From Sphaerolaimus hirsutus (lineage: Eukaryota; Nematoda; Chromadorea; Monhysterida; Sphaerolaimidae): 64,000 bases of DNA. A program made the position numbers and the translations under genes. Of this stretch, positions 1 through 10,800 are shown piece after piece; within the stretch, counting starts at the first letter, position 1, and each line of letters begins with the position of its first letter. The notes beneath the pieces are model-generated. The model worked only from the letters and a program-made list of their open reading frames with translations. It was not told the DNA's origin and made no database searches. The stretch covers positions 26,299,785 through 26,363,784 of the forward strand of contig OZ038452.1 of NCBI GenBank assembly GCA_964036195.1. The letters are read 5' to 3'.

Positions 1-3000
1 GGTCGACGTGCCCTCCTTGGTCTCCAGTCCGGTGTGGTTGATGACCGTGGACAGCGGGATCGGGACGTTGTCGCCCGGCAGGCGCGGCAAGTTGTCGTCC
101 CGGCACGGCGATTTCTGATGATAGGGGCGGAGCCGGCCCTCGTACGCCGCGTGCGAGTTGGCGTTGATCAGCTGGGGGTGCCCACGGAAAACCGTTTCCA
201 GCCGCAGCAAGGGGCACATTTTGGACGCTGTGAGTCCATCAATCAAAGATGGAGAGGGATTAAGGAAGGGTTCAACCCATCGCTGGGTCTGAACTTTGCG
301 GGTGAGTTGCTTGCTGTCGCCGAACAGCAAGACTAAGCCGTTGTGGGGGAGCGACACGGGGTTCAACGCTGTGACCATGGAAATGTTCGTGACGAGCGAC
401 GCTTCGTCCACTATCATGGCACAGTACCTGATGTGCTTGATGCGCACATCATGTGTCGAATCGACAGTGACGTGGATCTGTCCTGGCTGCAACAAATCCA
501 GAACGTACTTGTGCAGCTTGACGGTGCCCTTGGCGTACCTCCGGGCGGCCCGGCGCAGCACGCGGCCCCAGTCCGTGTCCTCGAGGTCCGGGTCGTTCAC
601 ATCGACGCCCGTGCGACCCGCTACGACCTCGTCGTTGTCGTCGTCCCATTCTTCGTCGTCGTCCTCGCCAGTGACGACCAGGTGCGGCACCTTCTCCATT
701 AGCGCCTTCATCACCTGCTGGGGGGTTTGATTGGGACCTGCGACGATGGAGTGCACGGTCTCGTACTCAGTTTTCACCTCCCAGTACTGGTCTACCAGCT
801 CTATCCACTGGGCGTCGATCCGCGCGACCGAGAAAGGGGTGTCCTGCGCTATTTTGTGCAGCGCGGGCAGGTCGTCTACAGCGAGGTCGCTGTAGACCTC
901 CTGGGTTTCCAACAGGGGGCTCAGCACCCTTACAGCGAACGCCGCTCTCAATTTCAAATATTCGACGTACCCGGGCTCTTGCAGCATGTCCTTAACTTGT
1001 GCGGCGGGCAGTTCGGACCACTGCTTGCGGCCCAGCAGCAGGCGGCGCACGGCATCGTGCACGCCGTCGCAGCCGGTGCGCTGCATGTTTTGCAGAGCGC
1101 GCCTGGCGCTCTCGTCCGTCGCCGAGTTGACGGTGCACGTGACGATGGTGGAGTGGTACTTGGCGTTGGAAGTGATGTCGGAGGAAAGGGTGGAATTACT
1201 GTCTGGGAATGGGCGACCATTAAACTGGTTGAAGTACAACGAGCACATGTACGCCACCTGGTTCTGCACAGTGGTCTTGCCAGTGCCGAACGGGGAGTCG
1301 CACATGAGCAACAGCGGCCACGCCAGCTTCAAGGCGGCTAAAACGGCCGCCAGGGTTTTCGCCTGGCCGCCCAACGGCTTGAACTCGCCGGGCTTACTCA
1401 CCAGCAGCGCTTCGGACGTGCCCTGACGGATTTCGTCTTCTAGGGGCGCGGCCGTGGCGCGGATGTGCGACCACTGGGTGAACGTGTCGGACAACCGATC
1501 ATCATACACAATGGCAATGGCGATCTGGTCACCCAGTTTTAGGACATTGCCCGAGCGTATGTTGGACGGTCTCCAACCTTCGTTCAGGCGCTCGATAGCG
1601 CCTTGCAAAGAGCGCATGGTTCGCACATAGTTGGGCGACTCATTGGTGGTGCGCACCATGTAGTCGCCGTTCTCGAGCTCGGACGGGAGCGCCGCCTGGC
1701 TCAACTTCAAGTCCAAATTGCCCACAATTACAGCCCGCTCCGGACTTACCTCTAAGGTGGCCACTCGCAGTTGCAACTTTGGCTGCGTCGGGTCGGGCCT
1801 GTCGTCGTCGGGCATCGCCTTGGTCAACGTCAGTACCGACATCGGTCCGGCGCCGACCAGCAGCTGAGGTAGCGCGTTGATTTGCGCGTTCGCGCGTCTC
1901 TGCTGCTCGTCCATCTGCTCCTGCTCGTCGTTGACGGCGTCGGCCAGGTCCGGCCTGTTGATCGTGATGCACGCCTTGGTACCTGCGTCGGTCGCTTCCC
2001 ACTCAATTAGCGCGCGCACCGCCGTGGCGCGTGCCGCTCGGAAACGCAGCAAGGACTCGTGGTACATGTATGCTGCGGCCAGCATCACGTACTTGGTGCG
2101 CAGGTGCGGCGGGTGCACCCGGTTCAATTCCACCTCGTGGGGGTCGTGGAAGTAAAAATCTTCCAGCGCCGATTTTTCGAGCAAGAAAACGCCATACGCA
2201 TGCGCGTAATAGACGTTGTCAAACACGTCGTTGTTCAGGTCGTGAAACTCGACGTGTGCAATCCCCAACATACCTGCACTCGGGATCGGGTTGCCGGGCA
2301 TGGTGTATTCGCGGTGCGCGAACGCCAAGCGCTCCGGGCCGCAGTCGTTGCGCTCGCCCGCGCCCAACTCCGGCAGCTCCTTGTAGCGACGGGGCGTGAA
2401 CGCTACTCGCAGCCGCAGCGACCGCCAGTTCGTTGAGTAGCGCTGGTAGCCGACCTCGTCGCGCTGCGCGTCGTATTCATGGTCGGCCGGGGCGCGTCCC
2501 TGTACGGTTACGACAACGGGCACTGCCACCAATAGGGGGCTAGCGCTTTTGTTCATGTCCAATTTAATGTCGAAGAACTCCCAGTAGTCGGGCTTGGCAG
2601 TGCAACGCTGCACATACCTGGCCGTAAACTTCATACCGTGTCTGACAAGCGGCAAATGCAGCTCCGGGCCGTACTTCTCGTTGACGCTGGCGTACTGCGC
2701 CACCACGACCGACGTGCGGCGGTCGCGGGCGCCGCGCGCGATGTTGGTCGAGTAGGTGAAGAACGGGTACACGTTGTCGGCGTCGTTCCATTCGTCGTTC
2801 TCGGCCAGCTCGGCCAGCGCGTCGTCGTGAAGTCGCACGTGGGCTTGGTAGTATTCCCGGTCTGCAGTGTCGTGTCTCCAATAGACACGGTCCACCCAGC
2901 CGGCGAACATCCGCTTCGCGTAGACGGGCGGCGGGGGCCGCTGGTTCTCACCCCACTGGTGATCCACCTTGGGGGGCGGTATGGTGGCGCCCGGTTCGCC

Positions 3001-3093
3001 ACGTTGGGTGGTGGCTTTCGTGAAGCCCGAGCCCGCGGCGCTGGCACGCCGGCCATTGTGCTGCCGTTTGGCGCCCATGCTCCTTCCGGCCAT
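1..3093 (-). CDS. Superfamily 1 (UPF1/DNA2-like) helicase, 3' end cut by window edge
   Basis: One uninterrupted minus-strand frame of 1031 codons runs from ATG at 3093 to the window edge without a stop. Seen: Walker A in CDSPFGTGKTT (G603-T607), Walker B-type DEAS (896-899), motif III GDSKQL (925-930) and an SF1-like VFRGHP segment (968-973) followed by NANSHAAYEGRLRPY. These are RecA1-domain motifs of SF1 helicases of the UPF1/DNA2 type; the RecA2 domain with motifs IV-VI lies outside the window. The first 570 residues have no domain I recognise. About 290 residues separate motifs I and II, including an acidic run near 820-832. The expected role is ATP-driven RNA or DNA unwinding. The frame is intronless, GC-rich, and on the same strand 260 bp beyond the integrase stop. 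A second in-frame ATG is at 3078. It may be retroelement cargo or a host helicase next to the element. Confidence 0.82.
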   Translation of the reverse strand, partial: MAGRSMGAKRQHNGRRASAAGSGFTKATTQRGEPGATIPPPKVDHQWGENQRPPPPVYAKRMFAGWVDRVYWRHDTADREYYQAHVRLHDDALAELAENDEWNDADNVYPFFTYSTNIARGARDRRTSVVVAQYASVNEKYGPELHLPLVRHGMKFTARYVQRCTAKPDYWEFFDIKLDMNKSASPLLVAVPVVVTVQGRAPADHEYDAQRDEVGYQRYSTNWRSLRLRVAFTPRRYKELPELGAGERNDCGPERLAFAHREYTMPGNPIPSAGMLGIAHVEFHDLNNDVFDNVYYAHAYGVFLLEKSALEDFYFHDPHEVELNRVHPPHLRTKYVMLAAAYMYHESLLRFRAARATAVRALIEWEATDAGTKACITINRPDLADAVNDEQEQMDEQQRRANAQINALPQLLVGAGPMSVLTLTKAMPDDDRPDPTQPKLQLRVATLEVSPERAVIVGNLDLKLSQAALPSELENGDYMVRTTNESPNYVRTMRSLQGAIERLNEGWRPSNIRSGNVLKLGDQIAIAIVYDDRLSDTFTQWSHIRATAAPLEDEIRQGTSEALLVSKPGEFKPLGGQAKTLAAVLAALKLAWPLLLMCDSPFGTGKTTVQNQVAYMCSLYFNQFNGRPFPDSNSTLSSDITSNAKYHSTIVTCTVNSATDESARRALQNMQRTGCDGVHDAVRRLLLGRKQWSELPAAQVKDMLQEPGYVEYLKLRAAFAVRVLSPLLETQEVYSDLAVDDLPALHKIAQDTPFSVARIDAQWIELVDQYWEVKTEYETVHSIVAGPNQTPQQVMKALMEKVPHLVVTGEDDDEEWDDDNDEVVAGRTGVDVNDPDLEDTDWGRVLRRAARRYAKGTVKLHKYVLDLLQPGQIHVTVDSTHDVRIKHIRYCAMIVDEASLVTNISMVTALNPVSLPHNGLVLLFGDSKQLTRKVQTQRWVEPFLNPSPSLIDGLTASKMCPLLRLETVFRGHPQLINANSHAAYEGRLRPYHQKSPCRDDNLPRLPGDNVPIPLSTVINHTGLETKEGTST

Positions 3094-3353
3094 GTTACGT
3101 TTTTAAGTTTTAAGGAAGAGTGCAATTAATCACAATCAATCACCGGCACTGCAGTGGACTCTCGGAGCCCACTAGTGTACCAGCGAATTACAACCGCACT
3201 CACACGCACACGAACACGCAGTCACACGCACTTGGGATCACAAGTTTGTCAAACTTACGTGACGAGGGAATTAATCGAATTACGGGAACACAGTTAATTA
3301 ATTGTTCAGTGGCTACGTCGATAGCCACTTAAGGGCTTTACCGCAATGAGAGT
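3094..3353. other. Spacer between integrase and helicase frames
   Basis: These 260 bp hold no convincing gene. There is a short hairpin at about 3311-3330 (GTGGCTA / TAGCCAC arms) and a CA-rich patch near 3195-3230. I see no polypurine tract, and no sequence matching the region beyond the primer binding site at 14483-14503, so no 3' LTR is recognisable here. Confidence 0.5.
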
Positions 3354-4808
3354 CTAAGTAGGGCCGAGATTCTGCGTACAAGTGGGGATTATGTTTTCAA
3401 GCGTTGGTTTACAGCGATCCGCATGCACTACATAAATCTTATCATTAGCATCATTATAAATAGTTACAAGCGGATGAGCATAGCGAATGCATTCGTAGGG
3501 GCCTAAAAAGAAAGCAGCGAATTTTTTACAAGGGCCGGTCTGCTCGGTCAAGCGCGGAGTGAAAATACGAACCGCTTGGCCCGGCTTCAAATTCAAATGG
3601 CGGGCGCGGCGATTGGCGTAGTATTGCTCTTTCAATTGAGCATTCCTAAGCGCGGTATGCGCCGCATTGCGCGCCGCCGAGAGACGCTGCGCGAGCTCGG
3701 TGGGTTCACCATGCTTATCTGTCGACTCGGGTAGCATTGCGCCAGGCGCGGGGGGCGTCAACATTCTTTCCCATAGCGACGCGGCTGGGCGCCCAAACAA
3801 AAGTGCGTACGGCGTGGTGCCCATTGCCGGGTGTTTCGACGTATTGTACGCATGCACCGCGGCGCCTAAGTGGTAATCCCAATCGGAATGAGTTTGGTTC
3901 ACGTAATGGGACACGATTTCCATCAGAACACCGTTTCGGCGCTCCACCATTCCGTTGCCTTTTGGCATATACGCAAATGAGCGATGCTGAAGGGTATTGA
4001 AATACAATAACAATCTTTTGAATGCCCCTTCGACAAAGCTTGGCGCGTTATCGCTCAAAATGGCGCCGGGTACGCTAAATATGGGAAGAATGTGTAGCAA
4101 GAATGCAAATGCTACAGTATCCTGCCGGATATCGGGTACCGGAACAGCGATACCAAATCGCGTGCACTGGTCAACGAAAACCAACACGTGTTTATGCCCG
4201 CGCCGCGTGCGTGGCAGCGGGCCAACGGCGTCGACTGCGATGACATCGCCGGGAGATTGCGCGATTTTCCGGCACGCCATCAAAGTCTGCATCGACTGCC
4301 TGAGTCCTTTTCGCGCACAACACAAAGGGCACGTGGCGACCCAATGCGCGCTTTCGGGGTGCATATTTGGGAACCACGCAAATTCCTGTAATCTTTCGAA
4401 CGTTTTCATTATTCCCAAATGTCCCGCTGTAGGATGATTGTGTGCTAGTTCGAATACTAGCGGGCACAGTGAGGCTGGAATACACACAGGATCATACAAC
4501 TTGATCCCCGGTACTATTGAAGCCTCAGCCCTTTTTCGCATGATTCCATATTGATCAATGAAAAACGGTGGCACACATTGTCCAGGTGCATCCTTACAAA
4601 CTTCCATCAAATTCACTATATACGCTTCTTGCATCTGCAAGCGCTTCAATTCAATTATGGGGACAAACGGGGGCAAAACGTGATCAGTGTGAAAACCGTT
4701 GACGCGCACTTCGGTAGCCGCGGGGCCACCAGCCATTGTTTGTGGACCTACGGTAGTGAGTCCGGTAATTGGCTCCACCCCATTGTTCGCCGGCTGTCGC
4801 GTGTCCAT
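3354..4808 (-). CDS. Retroelement integrase (3' part of pol)
   Basis: This 484-residue frame carries a complete integrase. The N-terminal zinc finger is HX4H (H125, H130) followed by CX2C (C160, C163). The catalytic core has D193 (AVDAVGPL), D253 (LSDNAPSF) and E289 (GMVERRN), giving D(59)D(35)E, the canonical retroviral/Ty3 spacing. The protein would insert the cDNA into chromosomal DNA. The ATG at 4808 is probably not a true start: the frame is open upstream to the edge of the inserted element at 4840. Without that insertion and one copy of its 8-bp duplication, it is in phase with the RNase H frame, so integrase was originally part of one pol frame. No chromodomain is evident at the C-terminus. 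Confidence 0.93.
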   Translation of the reverse strand: MDTRQPANNGVEPITGLTTVGPQTMAGGPAATEVRVNGFHTDHVLPPFVPIIELKRLQMQEAYIVNLMEVCKDAPGQCVPPFFIDQYGIMRKRAEASIVPGIKLYDPVCIPASLCPLVFELAHNHPTAGHLGIMKTFERLQEFAWFPNMHPESAHWVATCPLCCARKGLRQSMQTLMACRKIAQSPGDVIAVDAVGPLPRTRRGHKHVLVFVDQCTRFGIAVPVPDIRQDTVAFAFLLHILPIFSVPGAILSDNAPSFVEGAFKRLLLYFNTLQHRSFAYMPKGNGMVERRNGVLMEIVSHYVNQTHSDWDYHLGAAVHAYNTSKHPAMGTTPYALLFGRPAASLWERMLTPPAPGAMLPESTDKHGEPTELAQRLSAARNAAHTALRNAQLKEQYYANRRARHLNLKPGQAVRIFTPRLTEQTGPCKKFAAFFLGPYECIRYAHPLVTIYNDANDKIYVVHADRCKPTLENIIPTCTQNLGPT

Positions 4809-4839
4809 TGTCCCAGGGTTGCGGTCACGCGCCGCAGAC

Positions 4840-6652
4840 TAGGGTTGGGGAACCGAACCGAACCGAACCGAACCGAACCGAGAACCGAGCACAATTTTGG
4901 AACCGAGAACCGAGAACCGGAACCGAAAAAAATACCCGAACCGGAACCGAGAACCGGCACTTAGACCCGGAACCGAACTGAAGAACCGAAAGAACCGAAA
5001 TTTTATAAAATAATCGGCGGCCGCCCCCCCCCCCCCTTCCCGGGTGAGAGTAGGAAGATGCATGGAAATGTAACTTCCGGCATCAATTTTTAGGGTGATT
5101 TGTAAAAATTTTGCGAGCGAGCGCGCAATTGAGGAGTTTGATTCAGAAACCCGTTCTCTGCACGTTTTTGGGTTTTTTGAAAATCGCATTTGAAACTTTG
5201 ACATTGGCCCGCGCGGGCATGCTTCAAGTGACAACGCTTGCCCAAAACGTTTTGAAAAGTTCATGAATTTCTCTACATTTTCCATATTTACAACCCTCTG
5301 GCCGGCGTATATACTAGAGTTATGATGATTTGTTTGACGTCACATCAGCATAAATGCATGCAGATAACGAGTTTCGGGTGCAAAGTCACCGGCAGATTGA
5401 CGAGTTTCTGGTGCAAATTCATAAAAACCAGTACAGAGATTTCCTTAACGAGTTTCGGATGCAAACTCCATTTTTGTATGGTGATTTTGACACCTCCATA
5501 CCAAATCCTTAACGAGTTTCGGATGCAAACTTCTTAGACTGCAGATAACGAGTTTTGGGTGCAAAAAATGATAGTTTTTTTGTAGATAACGGGTTTCGAG
5601 TGAAAACTCACCTATTTTGGGCTGCAGATAACGGGTTTAGGATGCAAAATTGCATTTTTTTCAAAAAACGATAACTCTGTATCTTGGGAACGGTATGAGA
5701 TATTGAGGTAATTGTTTTTTATCACGAAGAAATATATATATATACGTCAGATCCGCACTTAACTCAATTTTTTTCACTTTTGCACTTAACGGGTTACGGA
5801 ATCAAATGCTTAAATTCGTGCTTCACGCGACTGGTGATTTCATCTCACCGGTCGCGCAGCCACATCAGTTCACGATCCTGCCTAAAATGTGTATATGTAT
5901 GTAAAATACATATACAGCAGTCTGTGGGGGTCTATGCCAGTGCACATGTAAACCTGGTGCGCATGTAGGCCCATTTTCCCACATTTTTCTATCACACTGA
6001 TATTTTAGAAGTACATTGGTACTTGTACTGTTAATTCTCTATAAAATACAGCGAGTGGGGTGCCAGTCTCTCTATATGTACATGTATTTACATACATATC
6101 AGAGATTTTTGGCACCAATGCCAATGGCGCCAATGCCAACGGCGCCAGCGCCATGATGCCATTTCGTCACCATGTAGGTACACTATTAGTGCGGGTGGCT
6201 GAATCCCTCTCCCGTACACCGGGCTCAGTACACAAACAGACACCATGCTCAAAAATCCTGGATATGTACCTGGCCCCCAAAGCAAGGGGTCTACATGCTC
6301 ACTGGCACCATGGCGTTGCGCCTATGAATGGTGCGAGCGCCATGACACGATTCCACCACTACAGGGGCAAAATTTTAGGGGGGGGGGTCATTTTATGTTG
6401 TTTTTCCGTTGTTCAGCTTATTATTTTCTTATTCCCGATTTTTTCATTACGCGATACCCGACTTTTTCATTACCCGGAACCGAAATTTTTGACAATTTGG
6501 AACCGAAAGAACCGAACCGGAACCGAACTTAAGAACCGAACCGAGAACCGGAACCGAAAATTTTGAGGAACCGAGAACCGAGAACCGAACCGAAATTTTT
6601 TAGAACCGAGAACCGAGAACCGGAACCGAAAATTTTGAAATTCCCAACCCTA
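4840..6652. mobile_element. hAT-like non-autonomous element, family A (GAACCG repeats), inside pol
   Basis: The ends are perfect 10-bp inverted repeats TAGGGTTGGG/CCCAACCCTA, flanked by a perfect 8-bp target duplication CCGCAGAC (4832-4839 and 6653-6660). An 8-bp duplication and a 5'-YARNG end are hAT hallmarks. Both subterminal regions are arrays of GAACCGAGAACCGG-type units. No transposase frame is present, so it depends on a transposase elsewhere. It splits the retroelement between RNase H and integrase and is therefore younger than that copy. The interior holds a degenerate tandem repeat (about 5366-5640) and GGCGCC-rich sequence near 6115-6360. Confidence 0.88.
5366..5640 (+). repeat. 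Degenerate tandem repeat with unit near AACGAGTTTCGGGTGCAAA
   Basis: About seven imperfect copies of a 19-bp core (variants GAGTTTCGGATGCAAAC, GGGTTTCGAGTGAAAAC) spaced roughly 30-60 bp apart, inside the hAT-like element. It does not code for anything recognisable. Confidence 0.6.
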
Positions 6653-7890
6653 CCGCAGACTCCGCCCTCGCACGCGCGCGTGTCCTCATTGGTTCCTTGG
6701 TAGGCGCGCGTCTGGAAACAGTAGCTACCGTATCCCACGGGTCAATTGCGGTCTGCGTCGCGACAGTTTTATTGTGTGATATTTTAATGAGTGCAAATTG
6801 CTCGAATGCTTCGTCAAGTTCTAATTTCTCGTCGAAAGTTATTGGCGCATCACGCCTTCGGGACAGAGCATCTGCGAGCTCATTGCATTTTCCTTTTAAA
6901 TGCTTGAATGTAATTTGATACGGGGCAATGGCCAATGCAAACTTATGCAATGCGGCGTGTGGTGTAGCCTCCAAATTGGGGTTCTTCACCCAAGGGATAC
7001 TTTTGGCATCAGTCCACACTTCAAAGGGACGTCCCGCCAAGTAGCAATGCCAATTTCGGACGCTCTCAAAAATTGCGTAAGCCTCTAGAGTGATGGCGGG
7101 CCATCTGCTCTGAACCTCAGTCAACTTCCGGCTGTAGAACGCGCACGCATGCAGTCCAGATTTTTCGTCGGCTCGCTGCACCAGCACTCCAGCGACCGCA
7201 ATTTGTGACGCGTCTGTAATTACGATGAACGTTTTATTTGGGTTCGGGTATTGCAAACAGGGGCTGTGTAACAGTATTTCTTTTAATTGGAAGAAAGCTC
7301 TCAGAGCCTCAGGGTTGTCGTTGAGATCTACCGGCGCGTTTCCGTCGTAGTTCTCGCGCGGACCGGTGCGTGTCAAATTCGATAGCGGCACTGCTATTTC
7401 GGCGCACCTGTGTATCATGCGTCTGAAAAATCCCACTGCTCCCAAAAACCCTTTGACTTCCTTGACAGTTTTCGGGAGGGGCCAGTCTGAGATAATATTG
7501 CGTTTGTCCATGGGAATGCAGATGCCCTCACGGCCGATCATGAAGCCCAGAAATTTTACCGCGGTAATGCGTGCGAAAAAACACTTACGGGGACTAATTT
7601 TGAAGTTATTTTTGATCAATCGATCCAAAATTTGGCCGATGTCACTCAAATGGGTTTTCCAGTCCTGACTGTAGATTAGCAGGTCGTCAATGTACAATAG
7701 CACATTGCGATGAATCAATCCCGCCATTGCAAGCTCAAAACACCTTTGTGCCAAACTTGGTGAGCATTTTAATCCCATAGGTAATCTCTTTAACTGGAAT
7801 TGACCAAAAATATTACGGAATGAAGTGATGTGTCTGTCGTCGGGATGCAGTGCAATGTTATAGAAAGCCTGATTAATGTCGGCACTGCTA
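6653..7890 (-). CDS. Retroelement reverse transcriptase (palm) and RNase H
   Basis: The open frame spans 6600-7958, of which about 7890 down to 6653 is genuine pol. Residue numbers count from the ATG at 7958. It contains the RT catalytic box YIDD (residues 89-92; third and fourth residues are the metal-binding aspartates), the thumb region, and an RNase H with D249 (VITDAS), E292 (LEAYAI), D317 (WTDAKS) and D363 (LADALSR). These synthesise cDNA and degrade the RNA template. The first RT motifs lie in the preceding frame; the shift is at a seven-base homopolymer (7890-7896), so the ATG at 7958 is not a natural start. The last codons of the open frame, below 6653, belong to the inserted hAT-like element. 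An RT split in mid-domain points to a single-base indel, by mutation or assembly, rather than normal gene structure. Confidence 0.92.
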
Positions 7891-10800
7891 AAAAAACTTG
7901 CAGTTGCTGAGTGCATCCACGGTGTCATCCAGCCTCGGCAATGGAAATTGCGGCGCATGCAAAACCAAGTTTAATCGCCTGTAATCAATGACCATGCGTT
8001 TAGAACCATCAGGTTTAGAAACAACTAATGTGGGAGCGCAGTATGGGCTTGTGCTTGTTTCAATTATGTCGTGTTCAATTAGACAGCGCAGGTGCTTTTC
8101 CAAGTATTGCTGGTCATCCAGGCTCAACCGATACATGCGGCACGCAATCGGTTTTCGATCAGTCAATTGCAGTCGATAATCGACTAATTCACTGTACCCT
8201 ATGTCGTACTTGTGTCTCGCAAAGGCGCCTTTGTGCTTCAAAAGTACGGCTGCAAGTTCCTCGCGCTCATTTTCCGACAATGTTTGGGGCACAGAAAATT
8301 CCATTTCGTGTCCATCTGGACATTTCACATGCAATGGCTCACCTAATTGGTCTTCAATTACCTTCTCTGGAACGCTTGAAGATACCGGCTCTGTCGCTTC
8401 GTTGGCGCGGCACTGCCGTATCCATTCCTCCGGGGGGTCGCCGGCTTTGACTTTCAGAACACAATCGACGGGCTCAACCAAGCCGATTTTTTGTTCCATC
8501 TGCAAGGTAACTGGTTGATCACGCACGTTTGCGACCCTCATTAGAAACACCTCGTCACTTGTTTCATATGCTGCAGATGCGGCAACTACCCCATCCTTCA
8601 AGTTTACGGATTCCAGCCCAGTGACCGTAAATGTGCGGTAGCTAACTGGAGCTGATAGGCGCACCGGCACCATTGCTTCATGCCTTGCCTTGATTTCGGT
8701 AGCCGCTGTGACTAATGCAAACACTGCCCGAATCTGCACGTCCGGCTTGTGGTTATCAAAAGGAATGCTGACGCCTACTGAGGGAATTTTTAAGAGGCGC
8801 GCGGGCATATCAATTATCATGTGCCGCAGCACGTCCGCGCCCAAAATTAAATTGTCAACCAGGCCATCGATGGCTTGAAAAACAACACGAAACGTGTGTC
8901 CCCCTATATCAATGGGCATTTCCAACTGACCAATTATCATTAGCTTGGAATCCGCAGCGCATCGCATGTGAGAAATGGGAGAAGTTTCTTCAACGGCGTC
9001 ATGTCCATGTCGATGCTCCTGGAACACGTCTCTGCTGCATAACGAGCGCATGGCGCCGGTGTCCAGCAAACATCGGTGGTACATGATGCCGTCCATGCAC
9101 ACGGGCACTGCAGGACTATAGTAGACATGCACAGGCCCGTTCCGCCTCGCGACGACAGACTTTATATTTTCCTGTTCATCTTTTGATAGCGTAATCATTC
9201 TGATTCTATCCACCGATGGGCTCATGGAAATTTCCGCCATTTCTAATTGGTGATTATATTCAATTGATGGAAACATCTGTACCGTTACCGTGTCATCTGA
9301 TGCGCGCTCGGACGCACCTGTTGTCGGATTCAACACGGTCAATCGGCCGTCATGGCTTTTCATAAAACTACGCTTACCTGCGTCTCTGTGTCTGGTAATT
9401 AGCGGCCTCGACTCCCGTCGCAGTCGTCGGCGCGCTCGTTCAATTAGCGTCGTAGCTGCCGGGGGCGCGGCGGCTAACAGAGCTGCTAATAAATACTGGC
9501 AAGTCACTATGGCGCACACCAGGTAAATCCATATCTGCAGCCATGACCTTAAGGCGTCAAAATCCCAAAATCCCACGCTTACCATTGACCTGGCCATTAA
9601 TCGATGCGATTGTAAACTGCCATCAACCGCATGCGTCGGCATTCCATGCACGCGCCGCACAATCGCGTATGAGTGCCACACGTCGTTCAGCGTGGTGGTC
9701 GGCAGCAACTCAGACAAATTGTACATTGTCGTTGCGGCAAAGATCTGATGGTGCACGTCCGTCGGTCGTTCGAGTTGCCACCTGTGCGGGAAACTGTGGG
9801 TGTTGTAAACGGGGATATGTTCCAGGGCGCCTTTCTCAGGTAAATACTTATACCACTGCCCATGCAATTTCAACACACGGTTGTGGCGATTTGTGCACGT
9901 TCCCATAACCGGCTGGAACAGAAGGGCATTTGTAATTGTATCCAAATGCAAGGTCACATTCTGTCCATGCAATTTCATTCGTATTGGGACCGTAGCGTGG
10001 CACGCGCCTTTACCTGTTTCGGTGCCCAACTGATAAGTCTTTACCGCAAAGCACTTATGCACTAGAAATCCGTCTGGCGCCGCCTTGGCCAATATCTCAT
10101 TGTCGCGCATGTACCAGCGCGCCGTGGTCGTCGGGTGCTCGGTCATAGCTAGGCGGAGAAGTTCCTGAAAATGTTGCACATGCCTACAAGTAGACACGGC
10201 CTGTGCACGCATAGTTTGCTCAGATGTCTCGTACACCGCTTGCATCGCGGCGGCCAAGTGACCGGTGTCCACTACGCCAAATCCGGGGCGTGCTGCGCGA
10301 CGCTTCTCCCGCACATACCTAATTGGGGGGATTTCGAACGGTGCCACAACAATATCCTGGTCTGATTTCCATAGTTTTTTACCACATGAAATGATTTCTT
10401 CTTTTGCTCGAAATGACAATGCCAAAGTGTGATCACGCGCGAGCCAAATATCTTGTCTAATTAACCCAGCTATTTCTTGCCATTTCTCATAGGGGCATTC
10501 AGCCTTTGGGTTTGGTTTCCAGACTAATTGGCTACCGTCGGGTAGGGTACAGGTGCCCTCCTCATAATTACACTTTGACACTTCTCCTAACGTACTTTGC
10601 ATAACCTTGGCGCCGTAGCGCATGCGTACATCTCCCTTAAACAACCCACACTGCGGGGTCTTGGTAATTAACCAGCTGCAACAGTACAGCCCGTGCCCCG
10701 AGTAACTCACGTTTGTCGGGTATTGAGTGTCCCATGCGTTGCTCAGCTCGTCCACTGGCTGAAGCGCGCCGTCGTTGCACTTATGGTACTTCATCATGCT

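Noticed and set aside
34-2436. Several plus-strand open frames of 60-200 codons at the left edge
   Set aside because: They are antisense shadows of the GC-rich helicase frame, whose SF1 motifs are clear on the minus strand.
3094-3353. A 3' LTR of the retroelement
   Set aside because: No polypurine tract, and no match to the sequence beyond the primer binding site.
7888-7900. Programmed +1 frameshift as the normal way to make RT
   Set aside because: It would divide RT in mid-domain; a homopolymer indel explains it more simply.
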